A stretch of 64,000 nucleotides of DNA from NCBI GenBank assembly GCA_027066365.1, contig JAMONV010000018.1, positions 1 through 64,000 on the forward strand, given 5' to 3'. A program made the position numbers and the translations under genes. This document shows, piece by piece, positions 17,916-28,100 of the stretch. Numbering within the stretch: position 1 is the first letter of the stretch; the number at the start of each line of letters is the position of its first letter. The stretch is from Flavobacteriales bacterium (GTDB taxonomy: Bacteria > Bacteroidota > Bacteroidia > Flavobacteriales > Flavobacteriaceae). Below the pieces are notes generated by a model, which saw nothing but the letters and a program-made list of their open reading frames with translations, did no database searches and was not told the DNA's origin.

Positions 17916-19856
17916 TTAAAAGTTAAAGAAATAATATACCATCACCAGAAATACTACACCGTAGATGAAATACATTCCGTATTCTTGCATGCGTCCCGAT
18001 TGAATAAATTTGATTTTTTCCGATATCCAAAGGGTCGTATTGCCTATGGCATTCATCATGCCGTCCACCACATGTCGATCGAACCATGCAAAAGGTCGTG
18101 CGATTTTGTCGAAAATGATTTTCTTGGTAACGAATAGATAGAATTCGTCCACATAGAATTTATTTTTCGCCCAAAAGTATAGTTTCCCGAAGGCACGAGC
18201 TACTCGGGATGGATAGTCGGTCGGCTTGTAATACATCAGATATGCCAAGCCTATTCCGGTCAATGCCACGAGAACGGACCCCAGCACCAACGGACTGAAA
18301 TAATGTACTTCGTAGCTGAAGGGTTCACGTGTCGGTGAAACGTACAAGGAAAAAGGTGTAAATATCCAACCGGCCGAAATCGTAAGAATTCCCAAAAATA
18401 CGACCGGAAATAACATAAACTTGGAATTTTCTTTCGGCGGATGTTCATAGGTGCGTTCGCCATTGTAGAAAATTCTGAAGAACAGACGGAACATATAGAA
18501 AGCGGTCAAGCCGGCTACGAAAAAGCCCGTAAACCAAATGATGGTATTATATTTAAAAGCCGCATGTAGAATTTCGTCTTTGCTGTAGAATCCGGCAAAC
18601 GGAGGAATGCCCGAGATAGCCAGAGCTGCAAACAAAAACATCCAATGGGTTACGGGTAAATATTTTTTCAATCCGCCCATGTCTTTCATGTAATTCGAAT
18701 GAACGGCATGGATAATGATACCGGCCGCCAAAAAAAGCAAAGCTTTAAACATGGCGTGTGTGAATAAATGAAACATCCCCGCCATATAGCCCATGCCTTC
18801 GTGTCCTTCGTAACCCGAAACCCCGAGTGCCATCATCATATATCCGATTTGCGACATGGTGGAATAGGCCAGAACGCGTTTAATGTCTTCTTGGGTCAAA
18901 GCGATTACGGCGGCAAATAATGCCGAAAAAGCGCCTACAACGGCCACAATACGCAAGGTAAATCCGTCGCCCGTGAAATAATACAACGGAAAGAGTCGAG
19001 CCACCAAAAATACACCTGCAACCACCATTGTGGCGGCGTGAATCAAAGCGGAAACGGGTGTGGGACCCTCCATGGCATCGGGCAACCAAATGTGCAATGG
19101 AAACATGGCCGATTTTCCGGCACCGCCGATAAATATCAAAATTAATGCCCAGGTTACAGCCGACAAACCCATAAAGACGGGCCCCGGATGCGCGCCTATC
19201 CATTTCAGGGTTTGCATGCTGTTGAGTGTTTCAATGTCAAATGTGCCGGCAAAATAGCCGATCAACAAAATCCCCGTCAGGAAAAAGAAATCCGCGAAGC
19301 GTGTAACGATAAACGCTTTTTTGGATGCCGCAATAGCCGAAGGCTTTTCAAAATAATAACCGATAAGCAAAAAGGACGAAACACCCACCAATTCCCAGAA
19401 AATGTAAATTTGAAACAGGTTATTGGCCAATACCAAAGATAACATCGAGAATGAAAACAGCGATAAATAGGCATAGAACCGGGCAAATCCCGAATCACCG
19501 TGCATATAACCGCGGCTATAAATTTGCACCATAAACGATATGGTTGTTACCACAACCAGCATCATAACCGATACGGGATCGATCAATGTACCTAATTCGA
19601 TGCTTAAATGATCGCTGAATTGAAGCCATTCCCAACGGAAAGGCAAATAAGGAATATATTTTCCGTTTTGAATACCCGAAACAAAGTAGTATTGATAAGC
19701 CGTATAAAGCGACAATACCCAAGCAATGCCCAAGCTCAACATTCCGATATATGCCGCTATAGGCTCTTTGCGAAAATACCGGTTAAACAAGCCCAATAAT
19801 AAGAAGCTCGCCAGCGGTAAAACAGGTATCCAAATAACCCAACTATAATCGCTCAT
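17916..19856 (-). CDS. nuoL: NADH-quinone oxidoreductase subunit L
   Basis: This 646-residue protein is the distal antiporter-like subunit of complex I. The block KSAMFPLHIWLPDAMEGPTP and the following VSALIHAATMV hold the key lysine and histidine residues. The C-terminal part contains the amphipathic lateral-helix region and a final membrane span (YGMYFIYGVVFLVMVYYF). The length agrees with E. coli NuoL (613) plus a modest extension. It begins 6 bp after nuoK stops. Confidence 0.96.
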   Translation of the reverse strand: MSDYSWVIWIPVLPLASFLLLGLFNRYFRKEPIAAYIGMLSLGIAWVLSLYTAYQYYFVSGIQNGKYIPYLPFRWEWLQFSDHLSIELGTLIDPVSVMMLVVVTTISFMVQIYSRGYMHGDSGFARFYAYLSLFSFSMLSLVLANNLFQIYIFWELVGVSSFLLIGYYFEKPSAIAASKKAFIVTRFADFFFLTGILLIGYFAGTFDIETLNSMQTLKWIGAHPGPVFMGLSAVTWALILIFIGGAGKSAMFPLHIWLPDAMEGPTPVSALIHAATMVVAGVFLVARLFPLYYFTGDGFTLRIVAVVGAFSALFAAVIALTQEDIKRVLAYSTMSQIGYMMMALGVSGYEGHEGMGYMAGMFHLFTHAMFKALLFLAAGIIIHAVHSNYMKDMGGLKKYLPVTHWMFLFAALAISGIPPFAGFYSKDEILHAAFKYNTIIWFTGFFVAGLTAFYMFRLFFRIFYNGERTYEHPPKENSKFMLFPVVFLGILTISAGWIFTPFSLYVSPTREPFSYEVHYFSPLVLGSVLVALTGIGLAYLMYYKPTDYPSRVARAFGKLYFWAKNKFYVDEFYLFVTKKIIFDKIARPFAWFDRHVVDGMMNAIGNTTLWISEKIKFIQSGRMQEYGMYFIYGVVFLVMVYYFFNF

Positions 19857-19862
19857 AATTTC

Positions 19863-20180
19863 CTAATATTTCAAATCTTTAACTTCTTTTACATCCGTAG
19901 AACCTGTCATTTTAAATACTTGTAAAATAATGGCCAGCGCCAATGCCGTTTCGGCGGCTGCCAATGCGATGATAAACAGGGAAAAAATCGATCCCTGTAA
20001 TTTGCCCGGATACAAGTATTGGTTGAAAGCTACAAAGTTCACCGCTTCGGAATTGAGCATTAATTCAAGTGAAATCAACATTCCGATCAAATTGGTGCGG
20101 GTCAAAAATCCATACAGACCAATAAAAAACAAGAGGGTAGTAAAGGTTAAAATCAGCTGTATGCTAATTCCTTCAATCAT
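19863..20180 (-). CDS. nuoK: NADH-quinone oxidoreductase subunit K
   Basis: This 105-residue subunit has three membrane spans. The conserved glutamates sit in GMLISLELMLNSEAVNF and in ALAAAETALALAI, which form part of the proton path from the quinone site. Its ATG at 20180 overlaps the nuoJ stop by 8 nt, so the two are translationally coupled. Confidence 0.96.
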   Translation of the reverse strand: MIEGISIQLILTFTTLLFFIGLYGFLTRTNLIGMLISLELMLNSEAVNFVAFNQYLYPGKLQGSIFSLFIIALAAAETALALAIILQVFKMTGSTDVKEVKDLKY

Positions 20181-20691
20181 GATTTTCTATTTTTGATTTT
20201 TTACTTTTTGCAATGACAATGGCACCGACCATGACGCTTAATAGCAGCACCGAAATGACTTCAAACGGCAAAATAAATCCGCCGTCGCCGGTTGACAACA
20301 ACACTTCACCCACTCGGTTGATTGTAGTAGGTTTGTTATTGCTAGCGGTAGGAAAATCGAAATTCCAGATGGCATATAAAGCCAATCCCATGAGAAGCAA
20401 TACGGTAACCGCGGCAATGATGCGGCGAAAAAGGGCTATTTTTCGGACCGGTTCGCCCACTTTTTCCGTTAGCATCACCGCATAGACAAACAAGACCATT
20501 ACGCCTCCGGCATACACCGATAGTTGCACGGCACCCATAAAATCATAATCCATCAGAAAATATAAGCCGGCAATGCCCAGCAATGCTATCAGCAAATAAA
20601 GCACCGCACGATATATTTTAACGGTTGTTACGGTGAACAAGGCGGCGGTCAGAATGATTACGGCTAATATGTAGAAAAGTATGCTTTCCAT
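20173..20691 (-). CDS. nuoJ: NADH-quinone oxidoreductase subunit J
   Basis: This subunit (172 residues from the ATG at 20691) has five hydrophobic spans. YFLMDYDFMGAVQLSVYAGG is the conserved third-helix region that changes shape during quinone reduction. A GTG at 20718 would add nine residues but would overlap nuoI; the ATG is 13 bp after the nuoI stop and is preferred. The next gene, nuoK, overlaps its end. Confidence 0.94.
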   Translation of the reverse strand: MESILFYILAVIILTAALFTVTTVKIYRAVLYLLIALLGIAGLYFLMDYDFMGAVQLSVYAGGVMVLFVYAVMLTEKVGEPVRKIALFRRIIAAVTVLLLMGLALYAIWNFDFPTASNNKPTTINRVGEVLLSTGDGGFILPFEVISVLLLSVMVGAIVIAKSKKSKIENHD

Positions 20692-20704
20692 ATTCCTAAA
20701 ATTT

Positions 20705-21184
20705 TTATTCTTCGACACCGGCCATTAATTTGGAACCCGGGCGATTCAATACTTTGGTTAGCGTGGAACGATCGTAGGTGGCCGCATGAAAATTGGTTGA
20801 CCACATTATGGCATTGGTCGGACAAGCTTGGATACACAGCGAACAACTGGTGCACATACCCAAGTGGTAGATATGCTTGTCGATCATTTTTTTTCTTTTT
20901 CCGGTTTCAGGATCCGGTTCCCGTTTCCAGATAATTTCAATCGAACCGTTAGGGCAGGCAATTTCGCAGGCTTGACAGCCGGTGCATCGATGTTCGTTAT
21001 TTTCGTTATGCCACATCACCACTTCACCTTTGAACCGTTCAAATACTACGGGCGGTTCATCGGGATATTGGCGAGTGATTACGTATTTTCTTTTTAAAAT
21101 ATTCGGAAAGAAATAATGTCCCGTTACGCTCATGCCTTGCAGAAGCGTTTTTATGGCGATTGCTATTTTCTTGAAATAATTCAT
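20705..21184 (-). CDS. nuoI: NADH-quinone oxidoreductase subunit I
   Basis: This 159-residue ferredoxin-like subunit carries clusters N6a and N6b. Two canonical binding motifs are visible: RCTGCQACEIACPNGSIEI and GMCTSCSLCIQACPTNAI. It links incoming electrons to NuoB at the membrane interface. With NuoE, F and G absent from this locus, NuoI is the most exposed electron-entry subunit encoded here. Confidence 0.96.
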   Translation of the reverse strand: MNYFKKIAIAIKTLLQGMSVTGHYFFPNILKRKYVITRQYPDEPPVVFERFKGEVVMWHNENNEHRCTGCQACEIACPNGSIEIIWKREPDPETGKRKKMIDKHIYHLGMCTSCSLCIQACPTNAIMWSTNFHAATYDRSTLTKVLNRPGSKLMAGVEE

Positions 21185-21204
21185 TTTCCGTATGCTTTAT
21201 TATT

Positions 21205-22284
21205 TTATGAGCCGAAAATTTTTCCTAAATCAATCAGCCAGTCTTTCCATACGAATAATGCCATCACTACCGTATTAACCAATCCGACGGGAAGTAAATA
21301 TTTCCATTCGAGCGTGAGCAATTGGTCGATTCGTAAGCGCGGAAAAGTCCAGCGAAACCACATGAGTAAAAAGATGATAACGCCGGTTTTGAGGAAAAAC
21401 CAAAACATTCCCCAGAACCATTGCGCCGGCAATCCGTCGGTTATGCCGAATGGTGCCAGCCAGCCGCCGAGAAACAATGTGGAAGTAAGTGCGGCAATTA
21501 TGAACATGTTAATAAATTCGGCCAAGAAGAAATAGGCAAAACCCATTCCCGAATATTCCGTATGGAACCCGGCTCCCAATTCCGATTCCCCTTCCACTAA
21601 ATCGAAAGGAACGCGGTTGGATTCGGCCGTTCCGGCAATAATGAAAATCATAAAGGCGATAATTGCCGGTAAATGGCCTTTGAATAAAAACCAAGTGCTT
21701 TGTTGGGCCTCCACAATTTCGGTCATTTTCAACGAGCCTGCCATTAAAACTACGGTGACCACGGCAAATCCGGCGGATAATTCATAGCTCACCATTTGCA
21801 ATCCGCTACGCATGGCGCCTATCAATGAATATTTATTGCGGCTTCCCCATGCGCCGAACAAAATTCCCAGCACACCCACCGATGAAACGGCGGTGATAAA
21901 GAAGATTCCCACATTGATATCGAAACCTTGAATTTGGCGTGAAAACGGAATTACACCAATACCGATTAGTGCGGCTATTATCACAATATAATATCCGGCT
22001 TTGTAGAGGAATTTATCGGCCTGTTTGGGAATAAAAATTTCTTTGGATACGAGTTTTAATGCATCGGCAATGGTTTGGAATAATCCCCAAGGTCCTACGC
22101 GATTAGGACCCAATCGGAGCTGAAAAAAACCGGCTACGCGCCGTTCCATAAGCACCAGCATCAGACCGGCTACGGCAAAAAATCCCAAATACAGGGCGGC
22201 TATCAAAATCAGAACGAGGACATAACCAAGACCGCTTGTGCTTTCCAACCATTGAGAAAATATATTGGCATTGCTTAATATCAT
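21205..22284 (-). CDS. nuoH: NADH-quinone oxidoreductase subunit H
   Basis: This 359-residue membrane subunit helps form the quinone chamber. LMERRVAGFFQLRLGPNRVG and the loop ESELGAGFHTEYSGMGFAYF are the conserved acidic and arginine-rich stretches. I chose the ATG at 22284; a TTG at 22293 is also in frame. It follows nuoD at once, exactly where nuoE, nuoF and nuoG sit in 14-gene operons. Confidence 0.95.
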   Translation of the reverse strand: MILSNANIFSQWLESTSGLGYVLVLILIAALYLGFFAVAGLMLVLMERRVAGFFQLRLGPNRVGPWGLFQTIADALKLVSKEIFIPKQADKFLYKAGYYIVIIAALIGIGVIPFSRQIQGFDINVGIFFITAVSSVGVLGILFGAWGSRNKYSLIGAMRSGLQMVSYELSAGFAVVTVVLMAGSLKMTEIVEAQQSTWFLFKGHLPAIIAFMIFIIAGTAESNRVPFDLVEGESELGAGFHTEYSGMGFAYFFLAEFINMFIIAALTSTLFLGGWLAPFGITDGLPAQWFWGMFWFFLKTGVIIFLLMWFRWTFPRLRIDQLLTLEWKYLLPVGLVNTVVMALFVWKDWLIDLGKIFGS

Positions 22285-22296
22285 AACTTGCAATTT

Positions 22297-23424
22297 TTAT
22301 CGGTCGATATCGGGAATAACGAAGTCGAAAGTGGACATGATGGCTACCAAATCGGCGATTTTCCAACCCAAACCTACTTTAAGCAAAGCATTCAGGTTGG
22401 AAAATCCCGGCGAACGGAATTTTACGCGATACGGATTTTTCTTTCCGTCGCTCACGATAAATACACCCAATTCGCCCCGTGCGGTTTCCACGCGTTGATA
22501 GAACTCTCCCTTGGGTAGTTTAATCAAATTTCTCATGGGCATTTGATAAGGTCCTTCGGGGATATTATCCACCAATTGTTCCAATATATCGAGGGATTCG
22601 TACATTTCGCGCATGCGCACTTGATAGCGGGCCAAATTGTCGCCCCCTTCTTCGACGGCTTCTTCAAATTCTACCCGGTCGTAGGCGCTGTAGGGGAAGC
22701 GTTTTCGAATATCGGTATGCAATCCCGAACCGCGGGCCACCGGACCGGTGGCGCCCCAGTTAAGTGCGTCTTCTTTTTTCAAAATACCGACTCCTTTCAT
22801 CCTTTTTTGGAAGATGATATTGCCGGTCAGCAAGCGGTCGTATTCGGGTAATACTTGGCGCATGTGCTTGATAAATTCTTTGACGCGTTTCGGGAAACCG
22901 GGATGCAGGTCAAACATTACACCGCCCGGAATATTGTAGCTCATGGTCAGTCTTGCGCCGGTGGTTTCTTCCATGATTTCATTAATCATTTCCCGATCGC
23001 GGAAGGCATACATAAAAGTTGTTAATGCGCCGATGTCCATACCCATAACGCCCCACCAGAGCAAATGGGAAGCAATACGCGTGAGTTCGTCCATCATGGT
23101 GCGAATGACCTTAATCCGGTCGCTCACTTCCACCTCCAGTGCTTTTTCCACGGCCAGCGCTACGGCTTCGTTGTTGATGTGCGACGATAAATAATCCATG
23201 CGGTCGGTCAAATGGATAATTTGCCTATAGGTATCGTATTCACACATTTTTTCGATACCGCGGTGAATAAATCCCAAATCGGGCTCGATTCCTACAACGG
23301 TTTCGCCGTCCAGTTTTAGAATGAGACGCAAAACTCCGTGTGTGGCGGGGTGTTGAGGCCCCATATTAAGAAAATATTCCTGGGTTTTTATGTCGGATTG
23401 AACGGAATTTTTCAGGTCGATCAT
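22297..23424 (-). CDS. nuoD: NADH-quinone oxidoreductase subunit D
   Basis: This 375-residue subunit (ATG at 23424; a GTG at 23430 is also open) forms the quinone-reducing site with NuoB. The N-terminal MGPQHPATHGVLRL loop provides the quinone-binding histidine, and RMDYLSSHINNEAV carries the conserved tyrosine. It is homologous to the [NiFe]-hydrogenase large subunit but lacks metal-binding cysteines. It is separate from NuoC, not fused. Confidence 0.95.
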   Translation of the reverse strand: MIDLKNSVQSDIKTQEYFLNMGPQHPATHGVLRLILKLDGETVVGIEPDLGFIHRGIEKMCEYDTYRQIIHLTDRMDYLSSHINNEAVALAVEKALEVEVSDRIKVIRTMMDELTRIASHLLWWGVMGMDIGALTTFMYAFRDREMINEIMEETTGARLTMSYNIPGGVMFDLHPGFPKRVKEFIKHMRQVLPEYDRLLTGNIIFQKRMKGVGILKKEDALNWGATGPVARGSGLHTDIRKRFPYSAYDRVEFEEAVEEGGDNLARYQVRMREMYESLDILEQLVDNIPEGPYQMPMRNLIKLPKGEFYQRVETARGELGVFIVSDGKKNPYRVKFRSPGFSNLNALLKVGLGWKIADLVAIMSTFDFVIPDIDR

Positions 23425-23431
23425 ATTCACT

Positions 23432-23935
23432 TTATTTGCGGATTATCATATAGTCGTCTTCGTAGTCTTTGCGTAGGGGAAATCCTTCAAAATCCGGCGT
23501 GAGGAATAGACGTTTGAGCCCGTTGTGTCCTTCGAACCGGATACCGAACATATCGTATATTTCGCATTCGTGCAAATGAGCGGCAAACCATAAGTCGGAA
23601 ACGGTGGGAAGTAACGGGTTTTCCCGGTCTTCGGATTGGACACTCACCGTGATCGCATGTTTTTTCGTATAACTTTCGAGGAAATAAATAACGCCCAGCG
23701 TTTTTCCCCAATCCATACCGGCCATATTGAACAGAACGTCGAAATCCAATTCCGGATCTTCCTTGAGGCGTTGGAGAAAAGTTTTTAAATGCGATGCCGG
23801 TATTTCGATGTTTAAAAATGGCGAAGGAATATCTTCCAATATACCGATTAATTGGTTCTCACCGGTAGCCGGCAATTGAAATTCGGCGTCTTGATTCCAA
23901 GCGGAGATATAATTGATCAATTCTTCGTTGGTCAT
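23432..23935 (-). CDS. nuoC: NADH-quinone oxidoreductase subunit C
   Basis: This 167-residue subunit of the peripheral arm ends with the family signature HECEIYDMFGIRFEGHNGLK and RLFLTPDFEGFPLRKDY. The ATG at 23935 lies 7 bp after the nuoB stop and is preferred over a TTG at 23968 inside nuoB. It is a structural subunit that holds NuoD. Confidence 0.94.
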   Translation of the reverse strand: MTNEELINYISAWNQDAEFQLPATGENQLIGILEDIPSPFLNIEIPASHLKTFLQRLKEDPELDFDVLFNMAGMDWGKTLGVIYFLESYTKKHAITVSVQSEDRENPLLPTVSDLWFAAHLHECEIYDMFGIRFEGHNGLKRLFLTPDFEGFPLRKDYEDDYMIIRK

Positions 23936-23942
23936 GGTAATA

Positions 23943-24551
23943 TTAGTTTTTGGCTTTGCCTTCGTCAAATCCGTCGATAGGATTTTTTCGGGTTCTGAGG
24001 CTTTCGCGTTCGATTTTTTTCTGTAATAGCATCATGGCGTCGAGCAGCGCTTCGGGACGCGGCGGGCATCCCGGCACATAAACGTCCACGGGAATCACAT
24101 GGTCGGCACCGCGCACTACGGAATAATTATTGTAGTAAAACGGTCCGCCGGAAATAGCGCAAGCACCCATGGCAATCACGTATTTCGGCTCCGACATTTG
24201 ATCGTAAAGACGTCGTAGCACGGGTGCCATTTTTCCTACAATGGTTCCGGCTATGATAATCAAATCCGCTTGACGGGGCGAAGGGCGTGCCACTTCAAAT
24301 CCGAAACGCGACCAATCGTATTTGGCGGCGCCGGTTTGCATCATTTCTATGGCGCAACAACTCGTCCCGAAATATAGCGGCCAGAGGGAATTTTTGCGGC
24401 CCCAATTGATGATTTTATCCAAGGTCGTTATAACAATATTGCCGCCGTTTCCCGCAGGAATTACTTGACCGGGAAAATCTTCCGGCACTTGCGGCGAATA
24501 AGGATTATCCGGTGTATCACCAATAAAAAATTTTTTTTCTTCTACTCCCAT
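23943..24551 (-). CDS. nuoB: NADH-quinone oxidoreductase subunit B
   Basis: This subunit (202 residues from the ATG at 24551) binds cluster N2, the direct donor to quinone. The ligands are visible: tandem cysteines in [10 protein letters not shown], one in [10 protein letters not shown] and one in [15 protein letters not shown] at 24572 would extend it by seven residues. It overlaps the nuoA stop by 10 nt. Confidence 0.95.
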   Translation of the reverse strand: MGVEEKKFFIGDTPDNPYSPQVPEDFPGQVIPAGNGGNIVITTLDKIINWGRKNSLWPLYFGTSCCAIEMMQTGAAKYDWSRFGFEVARPSPRQADLIIIAGTIVGKMAPVLRRLYDQMSEPKYVIAMGACAISGGPFYYNNYSVVRGADHVIPVDVYVPGCPPRPEALLDAMMLLQKKIERESLRTRKNPIDGFDEGKAKN

Positions 24552-24892
24552 TTTAAAGCGTCTTTTTTCCAAGCGTATAGCAATCCTAATCCGAGGATGA
24601 ACAGGAAAATCACGATTTCCGCAAAAGCCATAGCACCCGCTTTTTTAAAAACGGTTGCCCATGGAACCAGATATACGATTTCGATATCGAAAATCAGGAA
24701 AACCAAAGTAAACAAATAATAGCCCACGCGGTAGCGTATCCAAGTGGGGCCGATGGTTTGCATTCCCGACTCATAGGGTTGCCTTTTATCGGGATTATCG
24801 GATTTGTAGGAAATCAAATTCGAAAGGCTGTTAGCGATTAAAACAAGCGCTATGCCGGCCAAAAGAAATACGATAATGGCTATTTTTCCCAT
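24542..24892 (-). CDS. nuoA: NADH-quinone oxidoreductase subunit A
   Basis: This 116-residue membrane subunit has three spans. The conserved loop [18 protein letters not shown] and the acidic third helix ([15 protein letters not shown]) are characteristic. It is the first gene of the complex I operon, with a -7 promoter box 22 bp upstream. Its 3' end overlaps nuoB. Confidence 0.95.
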   Translation of the reverse strand: MGKIAIIVFLLAGIALVLIANSLSNLISYKSDNPDKRQPYESGMQTIGPTWIRYRVGYYLFTLVFLIFDIEIVYLVPWATVFKKAGAMAFAEIVIFLFILGLGLLYAWKKDALKWE

Positions 24893-24914
24893 AATTAAAG
24901 TTCAATTCTATGCG

Positions 24915-24922
24915 CAAATATA
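24915..24922 (-). promoter_or_regulatory. -7 promoter box for the nuo operon
   Basis: TATATTTG on the minus strand fits TAnnTTTG and ends 22 nt before the nuoA ATG. A well-spaced -33 TTTG is not evident. Confidence 0.45.
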
Positions 24923-25192
24923 AAACCTACAAATAGAGTAAAAATGATTTAAGTCAGGTATACGACGATACTCTTGCAGGATATTATGTTTTGATGGTTT
25001 GAAAAAAATCCATGTATCGAATATTTGAATTTTATTTCTAAATAAAATGCCGGGGAAGATTATCCGGGTTTAAGGAACCGAAGGATTGGCAATGTGGTTT
25101 TACAATACGGATGGAAATAACCCCGGTTAACGGTTGGAATGTAAATTTTGATATTATTGTTCGAGTTTTTATATCTTTCATTATTATATCAA
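24923..25192. other. Intergenic stretch between nuoA and the R-M gene
   Basis: About 270 bp without a credible gene. I see no strong hairpin, RNA motif or repeat here. It marks the boundary between the conserved nuo operon and an accessory restriction-modification gene. Confidence 0.5.
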
Positions 25193-28100
25193 TTATCCGA
25201 AGATCACTTCTTCCTCCACTTGCTCGTAAATCTTGTCTATCTCTGCTTGCAAGCCGATTGTATGGTGCAGGGCTGTGGCTATTTTTTGATAGGTGCGTAT
25301 CTCTTCGCTTGTAAGTTCGCGGCCTTTGCGGTCCTTGAGCCATTTGCCCAGCACTTGATAACCGCCGATGTAATAATTCCACAGTTCGGGATAAATGCCG
25401 GTAAAGTATTTGTCCGGGTTGATATAAACTTGCCGGTTCTTGGCGTCGTAGCGGATTTTTTCCACCGTAAAGTTATCGCCTTCGCCTTCAAATTTGCTTG
25501 CGGGCTCTTCCAGAAGCGGACTTTTGAGCAAATGCAAGTATGCCAACTGACGACCCAGCTTTGCCATTTGTTTGAACAGTTTGTAATTTGCCGTAAACGG
25601 CACGCGCGGAAAGTCTATTTTCAGGTTTTCCCGGTATTTGGTGCGGTATGTGTTGCTGTAAAGGACGGCATAAACATAATAAAGAATTTCTTCCGGCACG
25701 GGACGGACGCCGTAAGCTTCCGCCAGACGGTCATAAACCGCTTGGCTGATGTTTGGCTCCCGCTCTCTTGTGGGGTCTGCAAACAAATCGCTTTTCGTCG
25801 TGTCGGGGTAAATGTAGAGGGGGAAAAGATAATTTATATCATAAATGCTAACTGTTTTATGTGCTACAATGTTTTCTGAAATAAAAGCGCCCGGTTGTTC
25901 TTTAAATTGTTTAGGTGTTATCAATCCCAAATTTTCTCCGGCTAGCATGTGGGACATAACATTGTCCCGCATTCGAAAAACAATATTATTTTGGTAAAAA
26001 ATGTAGCGAATATCAAAAGGTCTGTAAAGAATTTTTTTGATATAATTATTTATGTCGGTTAAATTTTGAATTAACTTTCTTTGCTCTTTAATTTTCCATT
26101 GATAATTATCTTTAACTTTAAAACTCTTTTTAATTATTTCGTCATCAAGATTCAAATTTTTGAACATTAAAATTTTGTTTTTCAGCTTTTGCCTTTCAAA
26201 ATCAATTGCTAAATTATCACGAGCCGTCACAATTCCAGTAACATTCACCGGAAAAATTTCATTAATTTTTTTCCATTTTCTATATTGTTCAAAGGCTTGA
26301 TTGTCAAACGGCACAAAAAAATACCAAGGCGATTGCGGTTGAATCTCTGTGTAATGTTTCGTGTCAAACATGTTTTGCTTGAGCCAGTCGTATTTTTCTT
26401 CACGCAGTCCCCACAAATCGCGGTAAAACACACGGGCATTGCCTTTGCCGTCTTTTTTCTTAATAAAAAGCGCTATTGCTACTCCTTGGCGAATGTCAAA
26501 TACATTTTCGTCTTTGCCGCCTTCGGGTGTTTTTTCTTTTTTCAGGCTGTTACCGTGCAAGTTCAGAATATAAATCTCGTCAAAGGTTTTCATCAGGCTC
26601 TGACGCATTCCACGGAAAGTGGGATTGTCCAAATAGCTGTGATTGGTAATCATTCCCACGACCCCGAAGCCTGCTTGAGCTATTTTCCACTGTGCAAAGC
26701 GCAAAAATTTCACATAATCGTCTTGCAACCAAAGTTTTTTCTCATTCAAAGGCTGTTCGTCCACCTTGTAATAGCTTTGCACATGCACGCCTTCCACTAT
26801 GTCTTTCTTTAAGAGTTGCTCTGTCCATTCGTTTATATTGGCGGAAATGCCACTATAAGGCGGATTACCGAGAATAACGAGTATGTTTTCCTGCCGTTTG
26901 ACCTGTGCCGCATGGCGGCTTTCTTCGGCCAGAGAACGGAAGAACGGTAGGTTTTGCTGGCGGATTTCTTCCATCTCCAGCGTGTTGGTGAGGTAAAGCT
27001 TAAAACGCTCGTTTTCCGTAAGTTCCACGCCAAGGTCTTCGAGGATGAAACCAATCTTGAGGTGTCCTATGGCATAGGGTGCCATCATCAGCTCAAAGGC
27101 AAAATAATTTTCGAGAATATGCTGTTTTATCCAGCTTGTAAGGTCGCCTTTGCCCCAACGCTCCGTATGTTCCTTTACCGCAAAATCTATTGCTTTGGCC
27201 GGAAAAGTCAAAGTGCCCGCCGCAGGGTCGAGCAGCTTTACATTATTGCTTGCCAGACCTTGATTTAGTCCGAAATGGCTTTTCAGGATTGTGTTTATCG
27301 CCCGCACAATGTATTTTACCACCGGTTCGGGTGTGTAGTAAACGCCCCTTCGTTCCCTGACTTCCGGGTCGTATTTGCTCAAAAAGGTTTCGTAGAAGTG
27401 CAAAATGGGGTCTTGCCCTTTGGCTTGTTCGTAATACTGCTGCAAAATATTTTTTATGTCCGACACATTCAGCACTTCGGCAATATCATCGACAATTACG
27501 CGCATTTGCTCCGACAGTTCGCCCAGTGAAATGAATTTAAACACATCGTGCAGAATACCAATGCTTTTGGGTATGTATTTGAAAGCCAGTTCGCGGTTAA
27601 AGTCTTTGCCTGCCCTTGTCCTTGCGGCAAACAGTCCGTATGTGATTGTTTGTGCGTAGAGGTCCGAAAATTGTTTTTCCGTAAGTGTATGTATGAGGTT
27701 GTCTCTGAATACATCGAAAAATGCGTGAATTTCGCTTTGGGGATTTCCTTGCAATTCTTCTTCGTAAACCAAATCTCGCAAAAAACGGGTTCTTTTTGCC
27801 AGCTCAACGGCCAAACTTTCGGCCCTAAACAGGCGGGGCAATGAGAAGTCGAAGAACTTTTGCCACAGTTTAAGAAAATCTTCTGCGTTTTCAACCGGCG
27901 GTACCTGCCCGAGCTTTTGACTGACAAAGGGACGTGCCGCTTGTACACGGTCAACCAAAACTCCGTCACGATAAAGGCGGAATTCGTAAAAATCGGTGAG
28001 GATAAGGTTCGGAAAAGTCGTAAGATAACGCTGCAGCTGTTCGGTTGTTTCTATATGGTCAAGATTTGTTTGCGGTTGTTTGGCTTCGATGTATCCTACG

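Noticed and set aside
25148-25879. 243-codon open frame on the plus strand at the end of the restriction-modification gene
   Set aside because: It overlaps the C-terminal recognition domain of the R-M enzyme in antisense; the product has no domain and its start lies in an unremarkable gap.
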